A stretch of 64,000 nucleotides of DNA from positions 618,252 to 682,251 of the forward strand of contig NZ_JAINDF010000002.1 in the NCBI RefSeq assembly GCF_023006325.1, in the 5' to 3' direction. Positions 32,482 to 40,090 of the stretch are shown in pieces. The stretch is from Kordiimonas marina. Lineage in GTDB: Bacteria > Pseudomonadota > Alphaproteobacteria > Sphingomonadales > Kordiimonadaceae. Made by a program: the position numbers and the translations under genes. The notes under the pieces are model-generated. The model did not search any database. It was given only the letters and a program-made list of their open reading frames with translations, and had not been told where the DNA came from. Numbering within the stretch: the first letter of the stretch is position 1; each line of letters starts with the position of its first letter.

Positions 32482-35400
32482 CGATTTTTCCGCCTCCGCC
32501 GATGTTGCCCGGCCGGCAAGCGACAGGCCTGTAACTGTTCTGTCCGGTACCAAAGGGTTCGGCCGGGTGCGGGCACGCCAGTTCGTGGAAGGGACCACGG
32601 TCTGGCAAGCGATCGACGGCCATGTCCCGGCCGAGCTGCACCGCAGTCTGGAGGTCAGCATCCAGTCGCTTTCGGAGGACGGCGCGGTGATCACGCAGCC
32701 CCTGGCCCCGGAACGCTGGATGACCACCCGGCTCAAGGCGGGCGAGCATCTGGTGGTGGAGCTGATCCCGCAAGGCGGCAACAACAAGGTTTTGCGCTCC
32801 GTGCTGATGGTGGCCGTGATCGTGGCGGCTTATTATCTCGGGCCAGCTATTTCCCAGGCATTCGCCACCACCAGCGGCGGCTTCACCGCGTCCGGCGAGC
32901 TGACGGCCATGACCATCCATGCCAGCACGCTTGTCGCCCATGTCGCGACCGGGGTGATCGCGGGGTTAGGCTCAATGGCGATCAACGCGCTGGTGCCGCT
33001 TTCCCTGCCCAAACCCGATACGGAGAAGGGCACCAATTATCTCAATGAAGTCAACAACACGTTCGGCGCGGGCCGGAAAGTGCCAGTGCCCATGGGGGAT
33101 GTTACTTTCGCGCCGCCCCTGGCCGCCTGGCCGATCGTCCGGGGCAACGGCAAGCGGCGCGTGGAAACCGCGCTTTTCTGCCTGGGCTACGGCCCCCTGA
33201 AGGTGGATGAAAGCAGCATCACCATTGGTGACACGCCGCTCAGCCAGTTTTCGGGCGTGCGCTTCGGCTATACCGAAGGCTGGCCGGATGATGCGCCGCT
33301 CAGCCTTTATCCCGACAAGGTCACCCCTGATCAGAAATACCAACCGACATTGCTGGCGAACCAGCCCTATATCATCACCACACAGGACAATGCCGACCGG
33401 GCCGAGCTGGAGCTTCTGTTCCCGTCAGGTCTTGTTCATTATGACGACAAGGGCCAGCGCACCAACCGGACGGTTTCGTTTTTTGTGCGCTACTGTGTGG
33501 CTGGTACAAACAATTGGAGTTCGCTTCCCGCCCGCAATGTGTTGGATAGCAACCGGGAAGTGATGCGGATCGCGGGGGATAGCTCAGTCCCCTATATTCT
33601 CCAGCAAAACAGCGGCGTCTATAGTGTCACGGACAAGACTGCGGAGCCACGCAGCTTCCCGATCGCGCTCGATTTCCCGAGCCGCGGCAAATATGACATT
33701 GAAATCACCCGCACCACAGTCGAGCCCTCGGGCAGCAACAAGGACAGTATCCGTGACGAGGCGCATATTTTTGAACTGCGCACGATCACGGACCGGCCGC
33801 CGGTCAAGGCCCGCGGGGTCGCGCTTCTCGCCCTCGAACTGCCGCTCAATGACCAGAAGCCGGGTGGGGTGACCAACCTGCGGGTTAGGGTCCAGCGCTA
33901 TATGCCGATCCATGACGGCACCAGTTGGGTTTACCCGCACGATACCAAGGCGGCCAGTGGCGACCTGAGTATCCATCTTTCCAGCAACCCGGCTTATGCC
34001 TTCGTTTACGCAGCCCACGGCTATGGCACGTGGGACGACCCGCTTCTGACCGGCACTGCTCAGGTCAAGCGGCCGGGGACGCCGTCCAAATGGCAGATCC
34101 CGCTGTCGTCGCTCGACACGCCGTCGATCCTCGCCTGGCGGGATGAGTGTGACAGCTATTCCTCCTTCTTGGGGGGGGTGAAATACCGCTATGACCGGGT
34201 TGAGACGGCGAGCAGGCGGCTGAGGGACATTCTTTCGGAAATTGGCCAGGCGGGCCGGGCACGCATAACAGGGCCATCGGGGCGTTTGGGCGTGGCCATG
34301 GACCGGACGCAGACGACGCCGCTTGGTGTGTTTACACCGCGGAACACCAAGTCGGTTTCGGGTTCGCTCAAGCTGTCGCCGCAGCCGCACGGCGTTTCGG
34401 TCAGTATTCAGGACCGGAACAATGACTATGCGGTCAGCGAGGTTATCACTTACGCCTCTCCCTATACTGCCTCAACCGCGACCAATATCACCAAGATCGA
34501 CGCCCGGGGCATCACCGAGCGCCTGCGGGCCTGGGAATATGCCGAATATTACCGCCGGGCCGCGGCGGCGCGGTCGGAAACCGTGACCTTCACGGCCAGC
34601 ATTGATGCGCTCCATAACAATGTGGGGGATTATATTCTCCTCAAGCATGATGTGCCGCGCCCGAGCGGGCCGGGAGCGACGCCGGAAGCAGCGGATGATT
34701 TCCCCGGCGCGCGGGTGATGGAGGTCTTTACCGACACCGGCGGCAACGCCACTGGCCTCAGGCTCGATGATCAGGTCACCATGCTGGCGGGGGAAACCTA
34801 CGCTGTCTCCATCCGGCGGGCGCAGGCGGGGGATATTGTCCTCACCTCCAGCATCGTCACGGAAGTGGGGTCGTTCAATACCATCAGCTTCATGGCGCCG
34901 CTTGCACCGCCGCACGATATCGCCGCGGGGGACCTTGTGGTCTTCGGTCCGGTCGACCGTGTCGCGCGTGATATGGTGATTATCGATATCCGGCCGGCCA
35001 GCGAAATGACCGCGCAGATTACGGCGGTGGATCTCGCCAATGATATCCATGACCTGTCGTCCGCGTCGCCGGATGCTTTCGACGCGTATGCGACCGTCGT
35101 CAGCGGCCTTTCCCAGGCAGCCCCCGCGCTGGTTGAAAGTCTTGTTGTTACCGAAAGCCTTGTGACCGAAACCGGGGTCCAACGCCTACGGCTTTCCTTG
35201 AGCTGGAGGCCGGGTGCAAGTGGTCGTCCTGCCGATCACTACGAAATCTATCAGGAAACTACCGAAAGCCATGGCGGTGTAACGGAAAGCCAATATCGCT
35301 ATTTCGGGGCGACGCGGGACCAGGCCTTTGGTTTGCCGCATGATTTTATCGCGGGGGAGCAAGTCACCTTCGTTGTGGTCGGTGTGTCCGCCGACGGTAC

Positions 35401-38239
35401 CAAGCTGCCGGCGAAGGACGGCGCCAGCGTTACCGTCACCCCCGCGCTTATCCCCGATGATGGGCTGGTTCGCAATGACGCGGCGGGCAGTGGCAACCTT
35501 CTGTGGATGTTTACCGATACCAAGGCGGGCATCACCGTCACCCCGACGATTTCGACCGGGACCAGCCCCAACACCATCGGCACCGACATTCCGGCGGAGG
35601 ATATCCAGATGGTGCCGGGTGATCCGATCACTTTTTCGGCTGCGGTCAGCGCCAACACGGCGGACCTGTTCCAGACCCGCCTGAAGCTCAATTTCCTCGA
35701 TGCGAACGGCACCAGCGTTAACGCGGCCTACGGCGTTTGGGTCTACCCGGACGGCAGCCGTCTCGGCGTGACCAGCATCTGGCCCACGGGGGCCACCAAG
35801 GTGCGGCTGAGCCTTCAGGTTCAAAACCCGTCAGGCGTGTCGTCGATCGATACGGTCCATGCCACCGGCCTGTCGCTGACCGAAGGCCGGGCCATCGTGC
35901 CCTATGTCCTGCCGGCCACGCGCAACGTGCATCGGGGGGATTATGATGCGCTGACCTTCTATAGCTACGGCGATATCGTCAGCTATGAGGGCAGCAGCTA
36001 TATTTTCGTGGGTTCAGCGGCGACGGCGGGCGCGGCCCCGACCGACACCACATACTGGCGGCTGCTGGCCGCGGCCGGCGCCGGGCTTTTGAGCCTGCAG
36101 GCCGATGCCCAGACCTTCAATTTCACCGGGGCCGGGGCTGCGAACCCGTCCGGGCAGGCCATCGGCTTCACCGCCGTCCACCCCAACTATGCCGGGACGG
36201 TCATCTTCACGGCGACCGGCTATAACGCTGCGGGCACGTCGCTCGGCACGCTCACGCTGTCGGGCACGGGCGACGCGCGCACGCTCGCGGTGGCGGATTT
36301 CGGTGCTGCGGCCTATGCCACTGTCACGGCCACGATTGGTGCGCTCAGCGACACTATCACGGTCGTGCGGCTGACCGACGGCGCCGATGCGCTTACCGGG
36401 TTCCTGACCAACGAAGCCCACACGCTGGCGGCGGATGCCGCCGGGACGGTATCGTCTTTCACGGGGGCGAGCGGTACCTTCAAGCTGTTCCTCGGCACTA
36501 CCGACATCAGCACCGGGAACGGCGTGGTCTATTCGGTCGCCGGCCAAACCGGGCTCACCGGCAGCATCGCCGCATCAACCGGCGCCTATAGCATCAGCGC
36601 CATGACGGCGGACAGCGGTACCCTGACCCTGAGGGCCACCTACGGCGGCACCACGGTCGACAAGGTCTTCACCGTCACCAAAAGCCGGGCGGGCGCCACG
36701 GGCGCTACCGGTGCCACCGGTGCTACGGGGGCGACAGGGGCCACCGGTGCAGCGGGCGCTGACGGTACCGATGCCAGCCAGGTGATCGGTGTTCAGGGCC
36801 AGCGCTGGGGATTCGCGGGCGGCAGCTATCAGGGCTGGACCCTGCTTTACGGCACCATGGCCGCCGGGACGGACAGCATCCTGGTCACCGATGACGGCAG
36901 CGGCAGCGTACGGCTCAAGTCCCCGAGCGGGCTGACGATTGATGGATCGTCCTCCTATGCCGTGCGGGTCCGTATCCGGGCGATCAATGGTAATATCGGC
37001 GCCACCCCAGTCCTTTATTACATGACCCAGGGCGGCCATGGCTTTGTTGGAAGCTACCAACTGACGCTCAGCAGCATGACCTACATCCAGAACAAATGGA
37101 TGGTGCTGGTCTTCGACATGCGGGAGCTGACGGCCGGCGGGACAGATTATGTCAACAACATCATTACCCGTTTCCGGTTCGACCCAGGTGGGTCGGCGGG
37201 CGCCAAGTATGAGATTGACGGTTTCGTGGTCGGCTATTTCGGTTCAGCCGATATCACCGAAGACGCCCTTCCGAACATGTCCTCCAGCGTGTTCGACAGC
37301 GCCAACCTGCTGCGCTACCAGAATGGCGGCCTCTTTTCCGGGGACCTGACCGCGACACACGGCGCGGCCTGGGGCAGCAACGTCACCGGCCGTCCCACCG
37401 AGCTGACCGATGGCCGGGTAACCGCGGCACTTACCACCAATGGCCGGCTCACCAAGGCGGACAAGGTGCCAATGGATGTAGTGGCCGGTGGGGCCGTGAC
37501 TTTCAGTCCCTTCAATATGATATCGTCCACAGACCCCGGAGGAGGGCCCATAATCCAAGTAGCATCCTTTACTGCTTATTTCGGAGGTTTCACGGTTTCC
37601 TATGGCGGGACTAACAGTAGCAGCCCATTAACGGGCCTAAGTTACTCCACCAAGTATCATATCTATTTTTCCGACCCCGGCTTTGCTGGGGGAGCCGTAG
37701 CCTACCAAGCCACTACCAGTTATACCCAAGCGATCGGAGCGGGCACCATGTATCTGGGTGCCATTACCACACCGGCGAGCGGCGGCAGTGGTTCGACGGG
37801 GGGCGGGGGCCCTATCGGCTGCGTGGCTGAAGATATGTGGCTGTATGAAGGCGCCCGCGCCGCGCAGGCCAGACCGGGTGACGCGCTCTGGATCATGTAT
37901 GAGGATGATCGGTCGGGGCACTTATGTGGTGAAGTTCAGCACAATGAGCTGAAGCCCTCGGTACCCTGCGTGCGGCTTGTCACGGATGGGGGCGGCGCGC
38001 TCACACTTGCGGCCGATACGCCCATCACCCTTCGGGACGGACAAAGCTGCGCCGCTTTCGAGATGCTTGGTCGTGACATAGCTGTTCTCAAGCATGGGTG
38101 CTTCGGTTGGGAGCCCGTGTTGGCGGTTGAAGACGTGGGTTTACATACCGTCTGCCACCTTTCAGTTGGCGGCCATTGTTATTTTGCCGGGGAAGACCCG
38201 GATTATCTCCTTTGTAGCCACAACACCGCTAAACCGTGA
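32474..38239 (+). CDS. Tail-tip J-type protein with collagen-like stalk and C-terminal Hint domain
   Basis: The 1921-residue protein starts at ATG 32474, with AAGGA eight bases before. Residues 1-900 are the J/TipJ core: an N-terminal ubiquitin-like domain, two hydrophobic helices around 105-180, the Asn-Thr-Phe-Gly-Ala-Gly-Arg-Lys-Val-Pro-Val-Pro core and the large beta domains. Fibronectin- and Ig-like domains follow, then a Gly-Ala-Thr repeat (1407-1428), a jelly-roll region and a receptor-tip segment coded by AT-richer DNA. After a Gly/Ser linker, Cys1783 opens a Hint domain that runs to His1916-Asn1917. J proteins contact the receptor and open the tail tip; a terminal Hint is unusual. 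Confidence 0.88.
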   Translation: MRDDFSASADVARPASDRPVTVLSGTKGFGRVRARQFVEGTTVWQAIDGHVPAELHRSLEVSIQSLSEDGAVITQPLAPERWMTTRLKAGEHLVVELIPQGGNNKVLRSVLMVAVIVAAYYLGPAISQAFATTSGGFTASGELTAMTIHASTLVAHVATGVIAGLGSMAINALVPLSLPKPDTEKGTNYLNEVNNTFGAGRKVPVPMGDVTFAPPLAAWPIVRGNGKRRVETALFCLGYGPLKVDESSITIGDTPLSQFSGVRFGYTEGWPDDAPLSLYPDKVTPDQKYQPTLLANQPYIITTQDNADRAELELLFPSGLVHYDDKGQRTNRTVSFFVRYCVAGTNNWSSLPARNVLDSNREVMRIAGDSSVPYILQQNSGVYSVTDKTAEPRSFPIALDFPSRGKYDIEITRTTVEPSGSNKDSIRDEAHIFELRTITDRPPVKARGVALLALELPLNDQKPGGVTNLRVRVQRYMPIHDGTSWVYPHDTKAASGDLSIHLSSNPAYAFVYAAHGYGTWDDPLLTGTAQVKRPGTPSKWQIPLSSLDTPSILAWRDECDSYSSFLGGVKYRYDRVETASRRLRDILSEIGQAGRARITGPSGRLGVAMDRTQTTPLGVFTPRNTKSVSGSLKLSPQPHGVSVSIQDRNNDYAVSEVITYASPYTASTATNITKIDARGITERLRAWEYAEYYRRAAAARSETVTFTASIDALHNNVGDYILLKHDVPRPSGPGATPEAADDFPGARVMEVFTDTGGNATGLRLDDQVTMLAGETYAVSIRRAQAGDIVLTSSIVTEVGSFNTISFMAPLAPPHDIAAGDLVVFGPVDRVARDMVIIDIRPASEMTAQITAVDLANDIHDLSSASPDAFDAYATVVSGLSQAAPALVESLVVTESLVTETGVQRLRLSLSWRPGASGRPADHYEIYQETTESHGGVTESQYRYFGATRDQAFGLPHDFIAGEQVTFVVVGVSADGTKLPAKDGASVTVTPALIPDDGLVRNDAAGSGNLLWMFTDTKAGITVTPTISTGTSPNTIGTDIPAEDIQMVPGDPITFSAAVSANTADLFQTRLKLNFLDANGTSVNAAYGVWVYPDGSRLGVTSIWPTGATKVRLSLQVQNPSGVSSIDTVHATGLSLTEGRAIVPYVLPATRNVHRGDYDALTFYSYGDIVSYEGSSYIFVGSAATAGAAPTDTTYWRLLAAAGAGLLSLQADAQTFNFTGAGAANPSGQAIGFTAVHPNYAGTVIFTATGYNAAGTSLGTLTLSGTGDARTLAVADFGAAAYATVTATIGALSDTITVVRLTDGADALTGFLTNEAHTLAADAAGTVSSFTGASGTFKLFLGTTDISTGNGVVYSVAGQTGLTGSIAASTGAYSISAMTADSGTLTLRATYGGTTVDKVFTVTKSRAGATGATGATGATGATGATGAAGADGTDASQVIGVQGQRWGFAGGSYQGWTLLYGTMAAGTDSILVTDDGSGSVRLKSPSGLTIDGSSSYAVRVRIRAINGNIGATPVLYYMTQGGHGFVGSYQLTLSSMTYIQNKWMVLVFDMRELTAGGTDYVNNIITRFRFDPGGSAGAKYEIDGFVVGYFGSADITEDALPNMSSSVFDSANLLRYQNGGLFSGDLTATHGAAWGSNVTGRPTELTDGRVTAALTTNGRLTKADKVPMDVVAGGAVTFSPFNMISSTDPGGGPIIQVASFTAYFGGFTVSYGGTNSSSPLTGLSYSTKYHIYFSDPGFAGGAVAYQATTSYTQAIGAGTMYLGAITTPASGGSGSTGGGGPIGCVAEDMWLYEGARAAQARPGDALWIMYEDDRSGHLCGEVQHNELKPSVPCVRLVTDGGGALTLAADTPITLRDGQSCAAFEMLGRDIAVLKHGCFGWEPVLAVEDVGLHTVCHLSVGGHCYFAGEDPDYLLCSHNTAKP
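36692..36757 (+). repeat. Collagen-like Gly-Ala-Thr repeat in the tail-tip gene
   Basis: Seven consecutive Gly-X-Y triplets, five of them Gly-Ala-Thr followed by Gly-Ala-Ala and Gly-Ala-Asp, encoded by near-identical nine-base units. Such triplets form a triple-helical, trimeric stalk in other phage fibres and can vary in copy number. Confidence 0.85.
37820..38239 (+). other. Hint (hedgehog/intein) domain coding segment
   Basis: The segment begins with Cys-Val-Ala-Glu-Asp-Met-Trp-Leu and continues with Ala-Arg-Pro-Gly-Asp-Ala-Leu-Trp, matching intein block A. The Leu-Ala-Ala-Asp-Thr-Pro-Ile-Thr-Leu stretch occupies the block B place, and the segment ends Leu-Leu-Cys-Ser-His-Asn-Thr, as block G. 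With only four residues after His-Asn, autocleavage at the N-terminal Cys is more likely than splicing. The block B His is replaced by Thr-Pro by eye, which may affect activity. Confidence 0.7.
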
Positions 38240-38247
38240 GGACCACC

Positions 38248-38811
38248 ATGGAAATCAATGACATTGTCATCGACCAACAAGACGGGTGCTTTGAAAAGAT
38301 GCGCCTTTTGTTCACCGGGGAAGACGGCACCCCAAGCGTAAAAATATACGTCCGGCCGGTAGAGCGCTTTGATCCAGCCCGTCCGGCGTTTTTGTTGACC
38401 GCAAGCCTCACGGACGGAGACTTCAATGCGCTCGCACACCCGCTTACCGAAGGTGCGCCTGCCGTTGCAGCGCCCTACAAAACGATAACGCTCGGCCTTG
38501 CCGAAGTGGCGGTCCGTACTCTCACAAAAATGACGCCCAAAGACGCCAACAAGGAAAAGGGTGTGCTCACCGTTTCCCGCGGCAGACTTTACGAATGCCA
38601 CCGGGTAGGAGACCTGATGCAGCCCTTCAGCGGCGATCCTGCTGATCTGGAATGGGCCGACATGGGGCCTGTGGCCAAGGACGTGACACCCGCCTGGTGT
38701 GACATCCAGTGCCAGCTTGTCCCTGCCTGCCGGGATTTAGCCGAGGCCGCCGCCCGGTGGTGGCAGCGGATCGACGCCATGAGTGCACTTGGGGCCATTA
38801 CCGCCCCCTGA
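38248..38811 (+). CDS. Unknown phage protein behind the tail tip
   Basis: The 187-residue product starts at ATG 38248 (GAGGA upstream). Its first 100 residues read as a beta domain (Ile-Val-Ile-Asp-Gln-Gln-Asp-Gly, Val-Lys-Ile-Tyr-Val-Arg-Pro). The rest is helical, with a small cluster of Cys (Tyr-Glu-Cys-His, Trp-Cys-Asp-Ile-Gln-Cys, Ala-Cys-Arg). It is the only gene between the tail tip and a strong terminator. Phage genes in this place often encode fibre assembly factors or tip accessories, but no family is recognised. Confidence 0.6.
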   Translation: MEINDIVIDQQDGCFEKMRLLFTGEDGTPSVKIYVRPVERFDPARPAFLLTASLTDGDFNALAHPLTEGAPAVAAPYKTITLGLAEVAVRTLTKMTPKDANKEKGVLTVSRGRLYECHRVGDLMQPFSGDPADLEWADMGPVAKDVTPAWCDIQCQLVPACRDLAEAAARWWQRIDAMSALGAITAP

Positions 38812-38838
38812 CCCAATCACCAAAACCCAACCCTTCCC

Positions 38839-38867
38839 AAGGCGCCCCGAACCGGGCGCCTTTTTTT
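38839..38867 (+). terminator. Strong terminator between tail and lysis genes
   Basis: AAGGCGCCC and GGGCGCCTT form a perfect nine-base-pair stem with a six-base loop, followed by a run of T. It separates the structural operon from the lysis operon. Confidence 0.9.
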
Positions 38868-38886
38868 GTAACGACGGAGGCAGGGC

Positions 38887-39141
38887 ATGACGCCTGGCAC
38901 GGACTATAAACGCGAGTATTTCACCGGCGGCAAGGTGCTGCCGCTCCCCGAAGGCGACGGCAGCCACACGGCCAACGCAGCGCTTCTGAAGGCCACGCTG
39001 GCGCTCGACCGGATCGAGCGGCATGAGGAGGAATGCGGCCGCCGCTGGGGGCTTGTCATCAAGCTGATGCTGGTGGCGGTGGCGCAGCTTGGCGGGCTGC
39101 TCATCTTCCTGGTCACCGACAAATTGGAGTGGCTGCAATGA
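38887..39141 (+). CDS. Small C-terminally anchored membrane protein of the lysis cassette
   Basis: The 84-residue product has a polar N-terminus with one conserved-looking Leu-Pro-Leu-Pro-Glu-Gly segment. A helical, acidic middle (Leu-Asp-Arg-Ile-Glu-Arg-His-Glu-Glu-Glu) and a single membrane helix at about residues 60-77 follow. This matches small phage proteins placed before the endolysin, some of which act as holin or spanin partners. The start is ATG 38887, with GGAGG in front. It overlaps the endolysin start by four bases. Confidence 0.65.
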   Translation: MTPGTDYKREYFTGGKVLPLPEGDGSHTANAALLKATLALDRIERHEEECGRRWGLVIKLMLVAVAQLGGLLIFLVTDKLEWLQ

Positions 39142-39674
39142 AAATCACCCCGAGCCTGTCGCTGTCGCCCAACTTCGCGCTCCGTGAATTTACCCGCAGC
39201 GAAACCGCGAAGAAACACCAGCTTTATAACCTGCCGCGTGACGTGAGCGAGATCGCCAACCTGAAGGCGCTGTGCGATGCGGTCCTCGAGCCCATCCGCG
39301 CGCTGTTCGGCCGTCCGGTGATCATCACCTCCGGCTTCCGCTGCGTGACGCTGAACCGCCTGATCGGCGGTGCGCCCACCAGCCAGCACCTTTATGGCGA
39401 GGCGGCGGATATCATCGTCGCCGGGCTGAAAACCGAGTACGCAGCCCGCACGCTGGCCGCCCACCCGGACCTGCCGTTTGATCAACTGATTTATGAGGCC
39501 CGCGAACGCGCGGACGGCAGCTTCGCCAAGTGGGTGCATATCTCCCACAAGCGGCAGGGCGAAAACCGGCGCGAGGCGCTGACCATCCTCATCGGCAAGG
39601 GGGGCAAGCGGGTGCTTACGGGCATCCACCCGGCTGACACCGCCCCGAATTCAGCAGAAAGCACGGAGGCATAA
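39138..39674 (+). CDS. Endolysin, M15-type D,D-/L,D-peptidase
   Basis: The 178-residue protein has the Peptidase_M15_3 pattern: Phe-Arg-Cys, then the zinc motif Ser-Gln-His-Leu-Tyr-Gly-Glu-Ala-Ala-Asp (His and Asp ligands) and the second His in Lys-Trp-Val-His-Ile-Ser. It cuts peptide cross-links or stem peptides in peptidoglycan. It lacks a signal peptide, so it needs a holin for release. The start ATG 39138 overlaps the previous stop. Confidence 0.9.
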   Translation: MKITPSLSLSPNFALREFTRSETAKKHQLYNLPRDVSEIANLKALCDAVLEPIRALFGRPVIITSGFRCVTLNRLIGGAPTSQHLYGEAADIIVAGLKTEYAARTLAAHPDLPFDQLIYEARERADGSFAKWVHISHKRQGENRREALTILIGKGGKRVLTGIHPADTAPNSAESTEA

Positions 39675-39675
39675 A

Positions 39676-40089
39676 ATGGGCATTCCGATCCTCGACACCA
39701 TCCTCGATGTCATCAAGGAACCCTTGGACCGGCTGATCCCGGACAAGAACGCCAAGCAGCAGTTCGAGCATGAGCTTGAAATGCAGGTGCTGAAGGCGGG
39801 CCTGGGGCAGATGGAAATCAACAAGGCGGAGGCCGAGCACCCGAGCGTGTTCGTCGCCGGTTGGCGCCCGGCCGTGGGCTGGGTGTGTGCCGCCGCCCTT
39901 GCCTGGCAGTTCATCGGCCATGACATCCTGCTGTGGGCGCGCGCCGCCTTCTTCCCCGCCGTGCCCATGCCGCCCGCGCTCACCGGCTCCGACACGCTGG
40001 TGACCGTGCTCATGTCCATGCTCGGCCTCGGCGGCCTGAGGACGGTGGAGAAAATAAAGGGGGTCTCACGGGAAACGTGGGATAAGTGA
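39676..40089 (+). CDS. Three-helix holin (GTA_holin_3TM type)
   Basis: The 137-residue protein has an N-terminal helical region with acidic and basic residues and then hydrophobic stretches around residues 60-80 and 105-120. Val-Ala-Gly-Trp-Arg-Pro-Ala-Val-Gly-Trp and Gly-Leu-Gly-Gly-Leu-Arg-Thr-Val-Glu-Lys are typical of the Holin_3TMS/GTA family. It should form membrane holes to release the endolysin. The start lies one base after the endolysin stop. The unit membrane protein, endolysin and holin form a complete lysis cassette, separated from the tail genes by a terminator. Confidence 0.85.
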   Translation: MGIPILDTILDVIKEPLDRLIPDKNAKQQFEHELEMQVLKAGLGQMEINKAEAEHPSVFVAGWRPAVGWVCAAALAWQFIGHDILLWARAAFFPAVPMPPALTGSDTLVTVLMSMLGLGGLRTVEKIKGVSRETWDK

Positions 40090-40090
40090 G

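Noticed and set aside
36692..36757. Possible CRISPR-like or microsatellite array
   Set aside because: The repeats are nine-base codon triplets encoding Gly-Ala-Thr, with no spacers.
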